Origin: Solea solea
Lineage: Eukaryota; Chordata; Actinopteri; Pleuronectiformes; Soleidae
Length of the DNA stretch: 64,000 nt
Assembly: GCF_958295425.1 (NCBI RefSeq)
Contig: NC_081153.1
Location: 124,001 to 188,000 of the forward strand
Reading direction: 5' to 3'
The position numbers and the translations under genes were made by a program. How positions within the stretch are numbered: the stretch's first letter is position 1; each line of letters opens with the position of its first letter. Under the pieces are notes generated by a model. That model was not told the origin of the DNA and made no database searches. It was given only the letters and a program-made list of their open reading frames with translations. Below are positions 22,784 through 35,120 of the stretch, one piece after another.

Positions 22784-24866
22784 GAAGAAAAGACAGTTTC
22801 CCACCTTTCTTACGTTTGAATTTTACAGACTGTGTTTTTGGCAGTTTTTTTTGGCCAGGGGGAAAAAAGCCCACAGTCCTGTGTCCAAAAACTGAAGACT
22901 CTATACAGTCTTAGACTCTTTGGCCAGAGTGGAAGTTTTGGAGGAACTACATTTCTACAGGTCGCAGGAGTGTGAATATTTCATATGTCGTTTGGGGTCC
23001 CAAGACGAGCGGAACGACGAGGGTACATTAGTATATCTTATAAGATGTTAACTTTATTTGTGAGGTTTATGTTATGGGACAGTAGAAAATGAAAAAAAAT
23101 CAGAAAACAGTCGTATTCCAGCTGAATGCGCACAAAAACAGACACAAATAGAAAAACACATCTTAACAGTGAAATCATTGCAAAATCAAACACTGAAGGT
23201 ATATAACTATATCTTATGAGATGTTAACTTTATTTGTGAGGTTTATGTTATGGGACAATAAAAAAATGAATAAAATCAGAAAACAGCCGTATCCCTGCTG
23301 AATGCACACAAAAACAGAGACAAATAGAAAAACACATCCAAACAGTGAAATCATTGCAAAATCAAACACTGAAGGTATATAACTATATCTTATAAGATGT
23401 TAACTTTATTTTTGAGTTTTATGTTATGGGCAATAAAAAAATGAAAAAAATCCGAAAACAGCCGTATCCCTGCTGAATGCGCACAAAAACAGACACAAAT
23501 AGAAAAACACATACAAACAGTGAAATCAATATAAATTTAAACACTGAGTGTACATCAATATACCTTATAAGATGTTAACTTCATATTATGGGACAGTAGA
23601 AAAAAGATTAAAATACCCTCGATCAGCCTTAGTCCCTGATACACATACGGAAAAATCAGACTCCTGGCTTAATGCCTTTAGGAATTATTACAAAAAACAC
23701 ACCACAGCGGCTGACCGTTGACCTTTCCAAAGGTTGCACGGGTCTGAAACTCGACACCCTGGATCAGCCTTAGTCCCTGATACACATACGGAAAAATCAG
23801 ACTCCTGGCTTAATGCCTTTAGGAATTATTACAAAAAACACACCCGAACGGCTGACCTTTGACCTTTCCAAAGGTTGCATGGGTCTGAAACTCAGCACCC
23901 TGGATTAGCCTTAGTCCCTGATACACATACAGAAAAATCAGACTCCTGGCTAAATGCCTTTAGGAATTATTACAAAAAACACACCCGAACGGCTGACCAT
24001 TGACCTTTCCGAAGGTTGCACAGGTCTGAAACTCGGCACCCTGGATCAGCCTTAGTCCCTATACACACACGGAAAAATCAGACTCCTGGCTCAATGCCTT
24101 TAGGAATTATTACAAAAAACACACCCGAACGGCTAACCATTGACCTTTTTCGAAAGTTGCACAGGTCTGAAACTCGGCAACCGGGATAAGCTTTAGTCCC
24201 TGATACACATACGGAAAAATCAGACTCCTGACTCAATGCCTTTAGGAATTATTACAAAAAATACACCACAGTGGCTGACCTTTGACCTTTCCAAAGGTTG
24301 CACAGATCTGAAACTCAGCACCCTGGATCAGCCAGGAGTCCCTGATACACATACGGAGAAATCAGCATCCGGGCTCATTGCCTTTAGGAATTATTGAAGA
24401 AAAGACAGTTTCCCACCTTTCTTACGTTTGAATTTTACAGACTGTGTTTTTGGCAGTTTTTTTTGGCCAGGGGGAAAAAAGCCCAAAGTCCTGTGTCCAA
24501 AACTGAAAATCAGGTCATGTCAGACTCTATACAGTCTTAGACTCTTTGGCCAGACTCCTGGCTTAATGCCTTTAGGAATTATTACAAAAAACACACCCGA
24601 ACGGCTGACCTTTGACCTTTCCAAAGGTTGCACGGGTCTGAAACTCGGCACCCTGGATTAGCCTTAATCCCTGATACACATACAGAAAAATCAGACTCCT
24701 GGCTTAATGCCTTTAGGAATTATTACAAAAAACACACCCGAACGGCTAACCATTGACCTTTTCCGAAAGTTGCACAGGTCTGAAACTCGGCAACCGGGAT
24801 AAGCTTTAGTCCCTGATACACATACGGAGAAATCAGCATCCGGGCTCATTGCCTTTAGGAATTATT
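22784..24866 (+). repeat. Higher-order unit D1-3
   Basis: Order: long linker 22784-23023, S176b to about 23610, S141 to 24395, short linker 24396-24554, S141 to 24866. Its length of about 2,082 bp matches the unit at 58844-60926 in macro-copy 2. Confidence 0.92.
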
Positions 24867-25881
24867 GAAGAAAAGACAGTTTCCCACCTTTCTTACGTTT
24901 GAATTTTACAGACTGTGTTTTTGGCAGTTTTTTTTGGCCAGGGGGAAAAAAGCCCACAGTCCTGTGTCCAAAAACTGAAGACTCTATACAGTCTTAGACT
25001 CTTTGGCCAGAGTGGAAGTTTTGGAGGAACTACATTTCTACAGGTCGCAGGAGTGTGAATATTTCATATGTCGTTTGGGGTCCCAAGACGAGCGGAACGA
25101 CGAGGGTACATTAGTATATCTTATAAGATGTTAACTTTATTTGTGAGGTTTATGTTATGGGACAGTAGAAAAATGAAAAAAAATCAGAAAACAGTCGTAT
25201 TCCAGCTGAATGCGCACAAAAACAGACAAAAATAGAAAAACACATTCAAACAGTGAAATCATTGCAAAATCAAACACTGAAGGTATATAACTATATCTTA
25301 TAAGATTTTAACTTTATTTGTGAGGTTTATGTTATGGGACAGTAGAAAAATGAAAAAAATTGCGAAAACAGCCGTATTCCTTCTGAATGCGCACAAAAAC
25401 AGACACAAATAGAAAAACACATCCAAACAGTGAAATCATTATAAATTTAAACACTGAGGGTACATCAATATACCTTATAAGATGTTAACTTCATATTATA
25501 GGACAGTAGAAAAAAGATTAAAATACCCTCGATCAGCCTTAGTCCCTGATACACATACGGAAAAATCAGACTCCTGGCTTAATGCCTTTAGGAATTATTA
25601 CAAAAAACACACCTAAACGGCTGACCTTTGACCTTTCCGAAGGTTACACAGGTCTGAAACTCGGCACCCTAGATTAGCCTTAGTCCCTGATACACATACG
25701 GAAAAATCAGACTCCTGACTCAATGCCTTTAGGAATTATTACAAAAAACACACCCGAACGGCTGACCATTGACCTTTCCGAAGGTTACACAGGTCTGAAA
25801 CTCTGCATCCGGGATAAGCCTAAATCCCTGATACACATACGGAAAAATCAGCATCCGGGCTCATTGCCTTTAGGAATTATT
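24867..25881 (+). repeat. Higher-order unit D1-4 (short form)
   Basis: Order: long linker 24867-25106, S176b to about 25510, S141 to 25881, no short linker. Here S141 begins to show the variant GATAAGCCTAAATCC, which lacks the two in-frame TAGs of the usual unit. Confidence 0.9.
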
Positions 25882-26654
25882 GAAGAAAAGACAGTTTCCC
25901 ACCTTTCTTACGTTTGAATTTTACAGACTGTGTTTTTGGCAGTTTTTTTTGGCCAGGGGGAAAAAAGCCCACAGTCCTGTGTCCAAAAACTGAAGACTCT
26001 ATACAGTCTTAGACTCTTTGGCCAGAGTGGAAGTTTTGGAGGAACTACATTTCTACAGGTCGCAGGAGTGTGAATATTTCATATGTCGTTTGGGGTCCCA
26101 AGACGAGCGGAACGACGAGGGTACATTAGTATATCTTATAAGATGTTAACTTTATTTGTGAGGTTTATGTTATGGGACAGTAGAAAAATGAAAAAAAATC
26201 AGAAAACAGTCGCATTCCAGCTGAATGCGCACAAAAACAGACAAAAATAGAAAAACACATTCAAACAGTGAAATCATTGCAAAATCAAACACTGAAGGTA
26301 TATAACTATATCTTATAAGATGTTAACTTTATTTGTGAGGTTTATGTTATGGGACAGTAGAAACAGTTTCAGACCCGTGCAACCTTTGGAAAGGTCAAAG
26401 GTCAGCCGTTCGGGTGTGTCTGAATGCGCACAAAAACAGACACAAATAGAAAAACACATCCAAACAGTGAAATCATTATAAATTCAAACACTGAGGGTAC
26501 ATCAATATACCTTATAAGATGTTAACTTCATATTATAGGACAGTAGAAAAAAGATTAAAATACCCTCGATCAGCCTTAGTCCCTGTACACATACGGAAAA
26601 ATCTGACTCCTGGCTTAATGCCTTTAGGAATTATTACAAAAAACACACCTAAAC
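25882..26654 (+). repeat. Higher-order unit D1-5, left part
   Basis: Long linker 25882-26121, then S176b containing a 55-bp inverted S141 patch (26365-26419), then S141 from about 26546, interrupted by an L2 insertion after CTAAAC at 26649-26654. Confidence 0.9.
26365..26419 (-). repeat. Inverted 55-bp S141 fragment inside S176b
   Basis: AGTTTCAGACCCGTGCAACC through GGGTGTGT is the exact reverse complement of an S141 segment. It replaces the A-rich middle of an S176b monomer between GGACAGTAGAAAC and CTGAATGCGCAC. The same patch is at 62709-62763. Confidence 0.92.
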
Positions 26655-27341
26655 ATCAGAGCAGACATCCCCCCCATCCTCCCCTCAGGAGGCTGAGACG
26701 CGCTGGACTAGGAAGCTGCCCTTATCACCTTCTACAGATGTGTAGTGGAGAGTGTCCTGTGCTCCTGCATCACTGTGTGGCACGGCAGCTGCTCTGCAGC
26801 AGAGTGGTGAAAGCTGCACAGAGAACCGTGGGCAGCAGCCTCCCCACCATCACGGACATCTTCACCTCCAGATGCAGGAAAAGGGCTACCTGCATCATGA
26901 GAGATCCCACTCACCCGGCACACACACTGTTCACCCCCCTCCCCTCAGGCAGGAGGCTACGGAGCATCAAGAGCAGCACTACGAGACTGAGGAACAGCTT
27001 CTTCCCTGGAGCTGTCAGACTCCTTAACTCTCTGTAACCCCATAGCCCTGCTGCCCCCACCCCCCACGTACTGTACTTTGCACATGCCCCCAGTACCGTA
27101 CACACCCTTGAACCAAATTCTTTTTTGCACAGCACCTTACCTCCAGAGGTTTAAAGTTTTGATCTCTTTTAATTTATATTTTGTTAAGTTAAACTGTTGG
27201 TTCTTATTTCTTATTTTCTTATTCTTCTTATTGCTGGGCCGACCGGGTTCTGGAGAGACTGATTTTCGTTCTGACCTCATGTCTAATGTGTGTTAGTATG
27301 ACAATGAAGAAATCTTGAATCTTGAATCTTGAATCTTGAAT
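26655..27341 (+). mobile_element. 5'-truncated L2/CR1-type LINE with TCTTGAA tail
   Basis: The 3' part of a LINE ORF2 is recognisable: ITDIFTSRCRKRAT, then MRDPTHPAHTLF and RLRNSFFPGAVRLLN, a pattern typical of the C-terminus of fish L2/CR1-superclade elements. Upstream, VVESVLCSCITVWHGSCSAAE is in another frame, so there is at least one frameshift near 26800. The element ends in four copies of TCTTGAA, the usual short 3' repeat. The CTAAAC before it (26649-26654) recurs right after it (27342-27347), consistent with a 6-bp target duplication in an S141 unit. It is non-functional. Confidence 0.85.
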
Positions 27342-27848
27342 CTAAACGGCTGACCTTTGACCTTTCCGAAGGTTACACAGGTCTGAAACTCGGCACCCTA
27401 GATTAGCCTTAGTCCCTGATACACATACGGAAAAATCAGACTCCTGACTCAATGCCTTTAGGAATTATTACAAAAAACACACCCGAACGGCTGACCATTG
27501 ACCTTTCCGAAGGTTACACAGGTCTGAAACTCTGCATCCGGGATAAGCCTAAATCCCTGATACACATACGGAAAAATCAGACTCCTGGCTCAATGCCTTT
27601 AGGAATTATTACAAAAAACACACCTGAACGGCTGACCATTGACCTTTCCGAAGGTTGCACAGTTCTGAAACTCTGCACCGGGGATAAGCCTAAATCCCTG
27701 ATACACATACGGAAAGATCAGACTCCTGACTCAATGCCTTTAGGAATTATTACAAAAAACACACCGGAACGGCTGACCATTGACCTTTCCGAAGGTTGCA
27801 CAGGCCTGAAACTCTGCACCCGGGATAAGCCTAAATCCCTGATACACA
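27342..27848 (+). repeat. S141 block, open-frame variant, left of LINE copy 1
   Basis: About 3.6 units. Most have GATAAGCCTAAATCC in place of GATTAGCCTTAGTCC, which removes both in-frame stops. Since 141 bp is 47 codons, a frame then runs through several units (27452-27949, repeat word MPLGIITKNTPERLT). No start context, promoter or homology supports a protein. Confidence 0.88.
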
Positions 27849-30622
27849 GGTCCCTGACTTCTGTAAATTTGTCAGGGATCAAATCAAACTATTCTGTGAA
27901 ACAAACTGTCCTTCTTCCCCTAATAGTTTCATACTATGGGATACATTAAAAGCTTATTTAAGAGGACAAATAATCTCATATACAAAAGGACTTAAAAAAT
28001 CATATGTAGCAGAAGTGGAACAATTTGAAAAAGAAATTCTTGGGCTGGAAAAAGACTTTCAGCAACATAGGGATAAGAAGATATACAGTTTATTGGTAAA
28101 AAGAAAACTCAAGTATAATACACTATGCACTTATAGGGCTGAGAAAGACATTTTGAGAACGAAACAAAGGTACTACGAACTGGGGGAGAAGGCTCATAAA
28201 GTCCTATCCTGGCAATTAAAGAAAGAGGAGAGTTCAAAAACAATTAACCAAATTGAAGACGAACATGGCTGTATTACACAGAACCCAAAAGAAATAAATG
28301 AAACTTTTAAAAAGTTTATGTTAATTTATACAAGTCGGAATCACCAGAAGATCTGTCCACAATAGATACATTCTTAAATAATATTGATTTGCCTAAACTG
28401 AGTCAAGACGACCAGAGGTATTTAGATTCACCATTTACCTCCAAAGAGATCGAAAACGCTCTAGCAACGCTGCAATCTAATAAATCACCAGGGGAGGATG
28501 GGTTTCCCCCCGAATTTTATAAAGAGTTTAAGGATTTGCTTATACCTCTCCTTATGGATGTAATTAATCTAGCATCTAAAACACAAAGCCTCCCTGATTC
28601 ATTTTCAATGGCTATAATTACAGTGATCCATAAAAAAAACAAAGACCCCTTAAAATGCTCCTCTTTCCGACCAATTTCACTCTTGAATGCGGATTATAAA
28701 TTGTTTTCTAAAGCTATAGCAAACAGGTTGAGTGAATTCTTACCAAAATTGATAAACCGAGACCAGGTTGGCTTTATCCAGAAGAGATCCTCTGCCAATA
28801 ACATGTGTAGGTTACTTAACGTTATTCATATGGCAACCTCCAGTACTGAACCTAGTATAGCCGTTACGCTGGACGCGGAAAAGGCCTTTGATAGGCTTGA
28901 GTGGCCCTATCTATTCAAGGTTCTATCTAAATTTGGATTTGGCTCCTATTTTATTAATTGGGTCAGAATGCTGTATAAGAATCCACAGGCCAGAATAATT
29001 ACTAATGGACAAATGTCCACTGTCTTCCCCCTCAGTAGATCGAGCAGACAAGGGTGTCCCTTATCCCCTGGGCTTTTCGTTATAGCTATTGAACCTCTGG
29101 CCGAGACAATCAGACACGATTCAGAGATAAAAGGTGTGAAAGTGGACCAGACGATACATAAAATCAATCTGATGGCAGATGATATAATTCTGTATTTAAC
29201 AAAACCATCTGATTCCCTTGCTAAATTGAAAACCGTTTTGCATGCATTTGAATATGTCTCTGGATATAAGGTAAATTACGATAAATGTGAAATTCTTCCA
29301 CTTTCAAATTTTGACTACACTGAACATCAGCAAAGAGGTCCATTTAAATGGTCTCCAAGCGGGATAAGATACCTTGGAATTATGGTGGATAACAACCTTA
29401 AAAATGTGTACAAACTCAACTACTCACCACTAGTTAGTCGAATAATAGAGGATTTACAGAAATGGATGAGCTTACCTATCACTTTGATCGGCCGAATAAA
29501 TTGCATTAAAATGAATATATTACCAAGGCTGCAGTACCTCTTTCAGTCCTTACCAATCCCAGTGCCATCCAGCTTTTTTAAAAACCTGAATAAACATATT
29601 AGACAATTCATATGGAATGGTAAGACTCCAAGGGTTTCAATGGAAAAACTTACATGGGATTATAAACTGGGGGGTCTTCGACTGCCTAACCTTGAAAAGC
29701 ATTATTTGGCTGCCCAGATGCGACTTGTTTCTTTTTTATTTGAAAGGGAAAATGTCCCACCTTGGGTTTCAATTGGAATGTATGCTGTTAAAGAAAAGGT
29801 TCCTGCAGACTTCAGCTATAAATGGACACCTACAACCATCTCCAGAAGAACTGACAACCCTGTTTTGACCCATATCATCAAAACATGGCATGAAGTCCGG
29901 AAAAATACTGGACTAAAAAATATATTTCACCCAGGACACCATTGAAACAGAACGAACTCATACCTATGTCAGTGGATAATAAGATCCTGGAAACGTGGCA
30001 CCAGAAAGGGATTCATCATTTGGAGGACTGTTATAAGGATGGATGCCTGATGTCTTTTGAGGACCTAAGGAGGAAATATGATCTGTCCAGTAGAAACTTT
30101 TTTTGTTATTTACAGTTAAGATCATTTCTTAAATCTGTTTTGGGATCTGAAATGACTTTACCCATGCTCAGCGATCTGGAAAAACTGCTTCAGGAGGGTA
30201 ACGCACCCCGTCTTATTGCAAAAGTCTACTCCCTCTTGATGGATGATGCTCCAAAACCAGGTTTACATAAATCAAGGGAGAAATGGGAGTCGGACTTGGG
30301 TGTGACAATGGGTACAGAGCTCTGGGCTGAATTGTGTCAAAAAAGTCTAACTGCCACTTTTAATTCTAGATACAGGCTGACTTATTATAACTTTCTTCAT
30401 CAAACCTATCTTACGCCACAGAAATTACATAAATATAAACCTGAGATATCCAACCTGTGCTTTAGATGTAGTATAGAAGAGGGTTCATTCCTACACTGCA
30501 CTTGGTTATGCACAAAACTTAACACATTCTGGCATGATTTCTCTGGCATCATGACAAAACTCCTAGGACTACATCTCCCATTAGATCCTCAAACCTGCTT
30601 ATTAGGAGATACTACAAATTGA
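27849..30622 (+). pseudogene. Tx1/L1-type LINE ORF2, 5'-truncated, copy 1
   Basis: The reading is split over three frames: 28015-28365, 28389-29945 and 29942-30622. The first joins the second by an apparent one-base loss near 28315; a second shift lies near 29930. The endonuclease domain is missing. In the 518-codon middle part: FRPISLLNADYK (residues 93-104), LDAEKAFDR (161-169) with a catalytic Asp, RQGCPLSP (220-227) and LMADD (261-265), the catalytic pair. Residue 288 is Glu here. In the last part, residues 173-190 form CX2CX8HX4C, the C-terminal zinc knuckle of L1/Tx1 elements. Left of it, 27849 directly abuts S141 (CTGATACACA). The enzyme would copy its own RNA at a nicked target; this copy cannot. 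Confidence 0.88.
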
Positions 30623-30697
30623 AGACAGTATTTTTCCTCTGACATGACTTACATATTAATTGAAGACAGTATTTTCCTCTGACATGACTTACATATT
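30617..30697 (+). repeat. 41-bp tandem duplication at LINE 3' side
   Basis: AATTGAAGACAGTAT through ACATATT occurs twice in a row. The first copy contains the stop that ends the last LINE frame. It is present identically in LINE copy 2. Confidence 0.85.
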
Positions 30698-31120
30698 TTG
30701 TTTACCAGATGTACCAGTCTCATATCTTGTTTTCACTCCCTTAAACGACTTTAACTGCGCTTTAACTGCACTACACTGGTGCCACAAGATTTGCATAACA
30801 CCACATGACTGACTGCCAGATCAGCCCGAACAGACAAAACGACTCCTTATAAGGACATGACTCACACGACTCAGACGACCCCCTAGGACAGCTATAATAT
30901 ACACAGAATTCCGCACCGGACTGAGACTCCAGCTGCGACTCTCGGGTTACACTTGGTGCTCTGTGCCACTTGTAACTCAAGAATAAACATGCACTGCTTT
31001 GCTCAAACTCAACATTGCCTCCTCCATTCTTTCCAACCGAGGATCCAAACGAACCTGAGGAAGGAACATCCTTCAAAATATTAATGCACGATTAAGAAAC
31101 GCTCAAAAGAGGTTCCTCTC
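30698..31120 (+). other. LINE 3' region or LTR-like fragment, copy 1
   Basis: Non-satellite sequence between the LINE frame and returning S141. It has TTATAAGG at 30847-30854 and AATAAA at 30982-30987, a spacing that could fit the promoter and polyadenylation signals of an LTR. No clear TG...CA ends or primer site were found, so it may equally be the LINE 3' untranslated region. No poly-A or short-repeat tail is visible at 31120. Confidence 0.4.
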
Positions 31121-31848
31121 TTAGCCTTAGTCCCTGATGCACATACGGAAAAATCAGACTCTTGGCTCAATGCCTTTAGGAATTATTACAAAAAAAACAC
31201 CCGAACGGCTGACCATTGACCTTTCCGAGGGTTGCACAGGTCTGAAACTCGGCAACCGGGATAAGCTTTAGTCCCTGATACACATACGGAAAAATCAGAC
31301 TCCTGGCTTAAGGCCTTTAGGAATTATTACAAAAAACACACCCGAACGGCTGACCTTTGACCTTTCCAAAGGTTGCACGGGTCTGAAACTTGGCACCCTG
31401 GATAAGCCTTAGTCCCTGATACAGATACGGAAAAATCAGACCACTGGCTGAATGCCTTTAGGAATTATTACAAAAAACACACCCGAACGGCTGACCATTG
31501 ACCTTTCCGAAGGTTGCACAGGTCTGAAACTCTGCACCGGGGATAAGCCTAAATCCCTGATACACATACGGAAAGATCAGACTCCTGACTCAATGCCTTT
31601 AGGAATTATTACAAAAAACACACCCGAACGGCTGACCATTGACCTTTCCGAAGGTTGCACAGGCCTGAAACTCTGCACCCGGGATAAGCCTAAATCCCTG
31701 ATACACATACGGAAAAATCAGACTCCTGGCTCAATGCCTTTAGGAATTATTACAAAAAACACACCCGAACGGCTGACCATTGACCTTTCCGAAGGTTGCA
31801 CAGGCCTGAAACTCTGCACCCGGGATAAGCCTAAATCCCTGATACACA
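31121..31848 (+). repeat. S141 block between the two LINE copies
   Basis: About 5.2 units, beginning TTAGCCTTAGTCC. The part from 31452 is the open-frame variant. It repeats 4,000 bp downstream, up to about 35800. Confidence 0.92.
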
Positions 31849-34622
31849 GGTCCCTGACTTCTGTAAATTTGTCAGGGATCAAATCAAACTATTCTGTGAA
31901 ACAAACTGTCCTTCTTCCCCTAATAGTTTCATACTATGGGATACATTAAAAGCTTATTTAAGAGGACAAATAATCTCATATACAAAAGGACTTAAAAAAT
32001 CATATGTAGCAGAAGTGGAACAATTTGAAAAAGAAATTCTTGGGCTGGAAAAAGACTTTCAGCAACATAGGGATAAGAAGATATACAGTTTATTGGTAAA
32101 AAGAAAACTCAAGTATAATACACTATGCACTTATAGGGCTGAGAAAGACATTTTGAGAACGAAACAAAGGTACTACGAACTGGGGGAGAAGGCTCATAAA
32201 GTCCTATCCTGGCAATTAAAGAAAGAGGAGAGTTCAAAAACAATTAACCAAATTGAAGACGAACATGGCTGTATTACACAGAACCCAAAAGAAATAAATG
32301 AAACTTTTAAAAAGTTTATGTTAATTTATACAAGTCGGAATCACCAGAAGATCTGTCCACAATAGATACATTCTTAAATAATATTGATTTGCCTAAACTG
32401 AGTCAAGACGACCAGAGGTATTTAGATTCACCATTTACCTCCAAAGAGATCGAAAACGCTCTAGCAACGCTGCAATCTAATAAATCACCAGGGGAGGATG
32501 GGTTTCCCCCCGAATTTTATAAAGAGTTTAAGGATTTGCTTATACCTCTCCTTATGGATGTAATTAATCTAGCATCTAAAACACAAAGCCTCCCTGATTC
32601 ATTTTCAATGGCTATAATTACAGTGATCCATAAAAAAAACAAAGACCCCTTAAAATGCTCCTCTTTCCGACCAATTTCACTCTTGAATGCGGATTATAAA
32701 TTGTTTTCTAAAGCTATAGCAAACAGGTTGAGTGAATTCTTACCAAAATTGATAAACCGAGACCAGGTTGGCTTTATCCAGAAGAGATCCTCTGCCAATA
32801 ACATGTGTAGGTTACTTAACGTTATTCATATGGCAACCTCCAGTACTGAACCTAGTATAGCCGTTACGCTGGACGCGGAAAAGGCCTTTGATAGGCTTGA
32901 GTGGCCCTATCTATTCAAGGTTCTATCTAAATTTGGATTTGGCTCCTATTTTATTAATTGGGTCAGAATGCTGTATAAGAATCCACAGGCCAGAATAATT
33001 ACTAATGGACAAATGTCCACTGTCTTCCCCCTCAGTAGATCGAGCAGACAAGGGTGTCCCTTATCCCCTGGGCTTTTCGTTATAGCTATTGAACCTCTGG
33101 CCGAGACAATCAGACACGATTCAGAGATAAAAGGTGTGAAAGTGGACCAGACGATACATAAAATCAATCTGATGGCAGATGATATAATTCTGTATTTAAC
33201 AAAACCATCTGATTCCCTTGCTAAATTGAAAACCGTTTTGCATGCATTTGGATATGTCTCTGGATATAAGGTAAATTACGATAAATGTGAAATTCTTCCA
33301 CTTTCAAATTTTGACTACACTGAACATCAGCAAAGAGGTCCATTTAAATGGTCTCCAAGCGGGATAAGATACCTTGGAATTATGGTGGATAACAACCTTA
33401 AAAATGTGTACAAACTCAACTACTCACCACTAGTTAGTCGAATAATAGAGGATTTACAGAAATGGATGAGCTTACCTATCACTTTGATCGGCCGAATAAA
33501 TTGCATTAAAATGAATATATTACCAAGGCTGCAGTACCTCTTTCAGTCCTTACCAATCCCAGTGCCATCCAGCTTTTTTAAAAACCTGAATAAACATATT
33601 AGACAATTCATATGGAATGGTAAGACTCCAAGGGTTTCAATGGAAAAACTTACATGGGATTATAAACTGGGGGGTCTTCGACTGCCTAACCTTGAAAAGC
33701 ATTATTTGGCTGCCCAGATGCGACTTGTTTCTTTTTTATTTGAAAGGGAAAATGTCCCACCTTGGGTTTCAATTGGAATGTATGCTGTTAAAGAAAAGGT
33801 TCCTGCAGACTTCAGCTATAAATGGACACCTACAACCATCTCCAGAAGAACTGACAACCCTGTTTTGACCCATATCATCAAAACATGGCATGAAGTCCGG
33901 AAAAATACTGGACTAAAAAATATATTTCACCCAGGACACCATTGAAACAGAACGAACTCATACCTATGTCAGTGGATAATAAGATCCTGGAAACGTGGCA
34001 CCAGAAAGGGATTCATCATTTGGAGGACTGTTATAAGGATGGATGCCTGATGTCTTTTGAGGACCTAAGGAGGAAATATGATCTGTCCAGTAGAAACTTT
34101 TTTTGTTATTTACAGTTAAGATCATTTCTTAAATCTGTTTTGGGATCTGAAATGACTTTACCCATGCTCAGCGATCTGGAAAAACTGCTTCAGGAGGGTA
34201 ACGCACCCCGTCTTATTGCAAAAGTCTACTCCCTCTTGATGGATGATGCTCCAAAACCAGGTTTACATAAATCAAGGGAGAAATGGGAGTCGGACTTGGG
34301 TGTGACAATGGGTACAGAGCTCTGGGCTGAATTGTGTCAAAAAAGTCTAACTGCCACTTTTAATTCTAGATACAGGCTGACTTATTATAACTTTCTTCAT
34401 CAAACCTATCTTACGCCACAGAAATTACATAAATATAAACCTGAGATATCCAACCTGTGCTTTAGATGTAGTATAGAAGAGGGTTCATTCCTACACTGCA
34501 CTTGGTTATGCACAAAACTTAACACATTCTGGCATGATTTCTCTGGCATCATGACAAAACTCCTAGGACTACATCTCCCATTAGATCCTCAAACCTGCTT
34601 ATTAGGAGATACTACAAATTGA
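31849..34622 (+). pseudogene. Tx1/L1-type LINE ORF2, 5'-truncated, copy 2
   Basis: The same element as at 27849, exactly 4,000 bp downstream, with the same left junction, the same two frame breaks and the same motifs. One difference was noticed: base 33251 is G where 29251 is A, giving Gly instead of Glu at residue 288 of the middle frame (32389-33945). Because the frame breaks are shared, both copies come from one dead insertion that was duplicated with its S141 flanks, not from two insertions. Confidence 0.88.
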
Positions 34623-35120
34623 AGACAGTATTTTTCCTCTGACATGACTTACATATTAATTGAAGACAGTATTTTCCTCTGACATGACTTACATATTTTG
34701 TTTACCAGATGTACCAGTCTCATATCTTGTTTTCACTCCCTTAAACGACTTTAACTGCGCTTTAACTGCACTACACTGGTGCCACAAGATTTGCATAACA
34801 CCACATGACTGACTGCCAGATCAGCCCGAACAGACAAAACGACTCCTTATAAGGACATGACTCACACGACTCAGACGACCCCCTAGGACAGCTATAATAT
34901 ACACAGAATTCCGCACCGGACTGAGACTCCAGCTGCGACTCTCGGGTTACACTTGGTGCTCTGTGCCACTTGTAACTCAAGAATAAACATGCACTGCTTT
35001 GCTCAAACTCAACATTGCCTCCTCCATTCTTTCCAACCGAGGATCCAAACGAACCTGAGGAAGGAACATCCTTCAAAATATTAATGCACGATTAAGAAAC
35101 GCTCAAAAGAGGTTCCTCTC
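34623..35120 (+). other. LINE 3' region or LTR-like fragment, copy 2
   Basis: Identical by eye to 30623-31120, including the second half of the 41-bp duplication, the TTATAAGG and AATAAA words and the junction to S141. Confidence 0.4.

Noticed and set aside
26732..26923. Minus-strand and second plus-strand frames over the L2 fragment
   Set aside because: They are shadow frames of the degraded LINE reading.
28946..29167. Minus-strand 73-codon frame over the LINE reverse transcriptase
   Set aside because: A shadow of the plus-strand LINE frame; the same shadow is at 32946-33167.
30771..31076. 101-codon minus-strand frame after the LINE
   Set aside because: Serine-rich with no recognisable domain or splice context; it overlaps the LTR-like or untranslated sequence and is probably chance.
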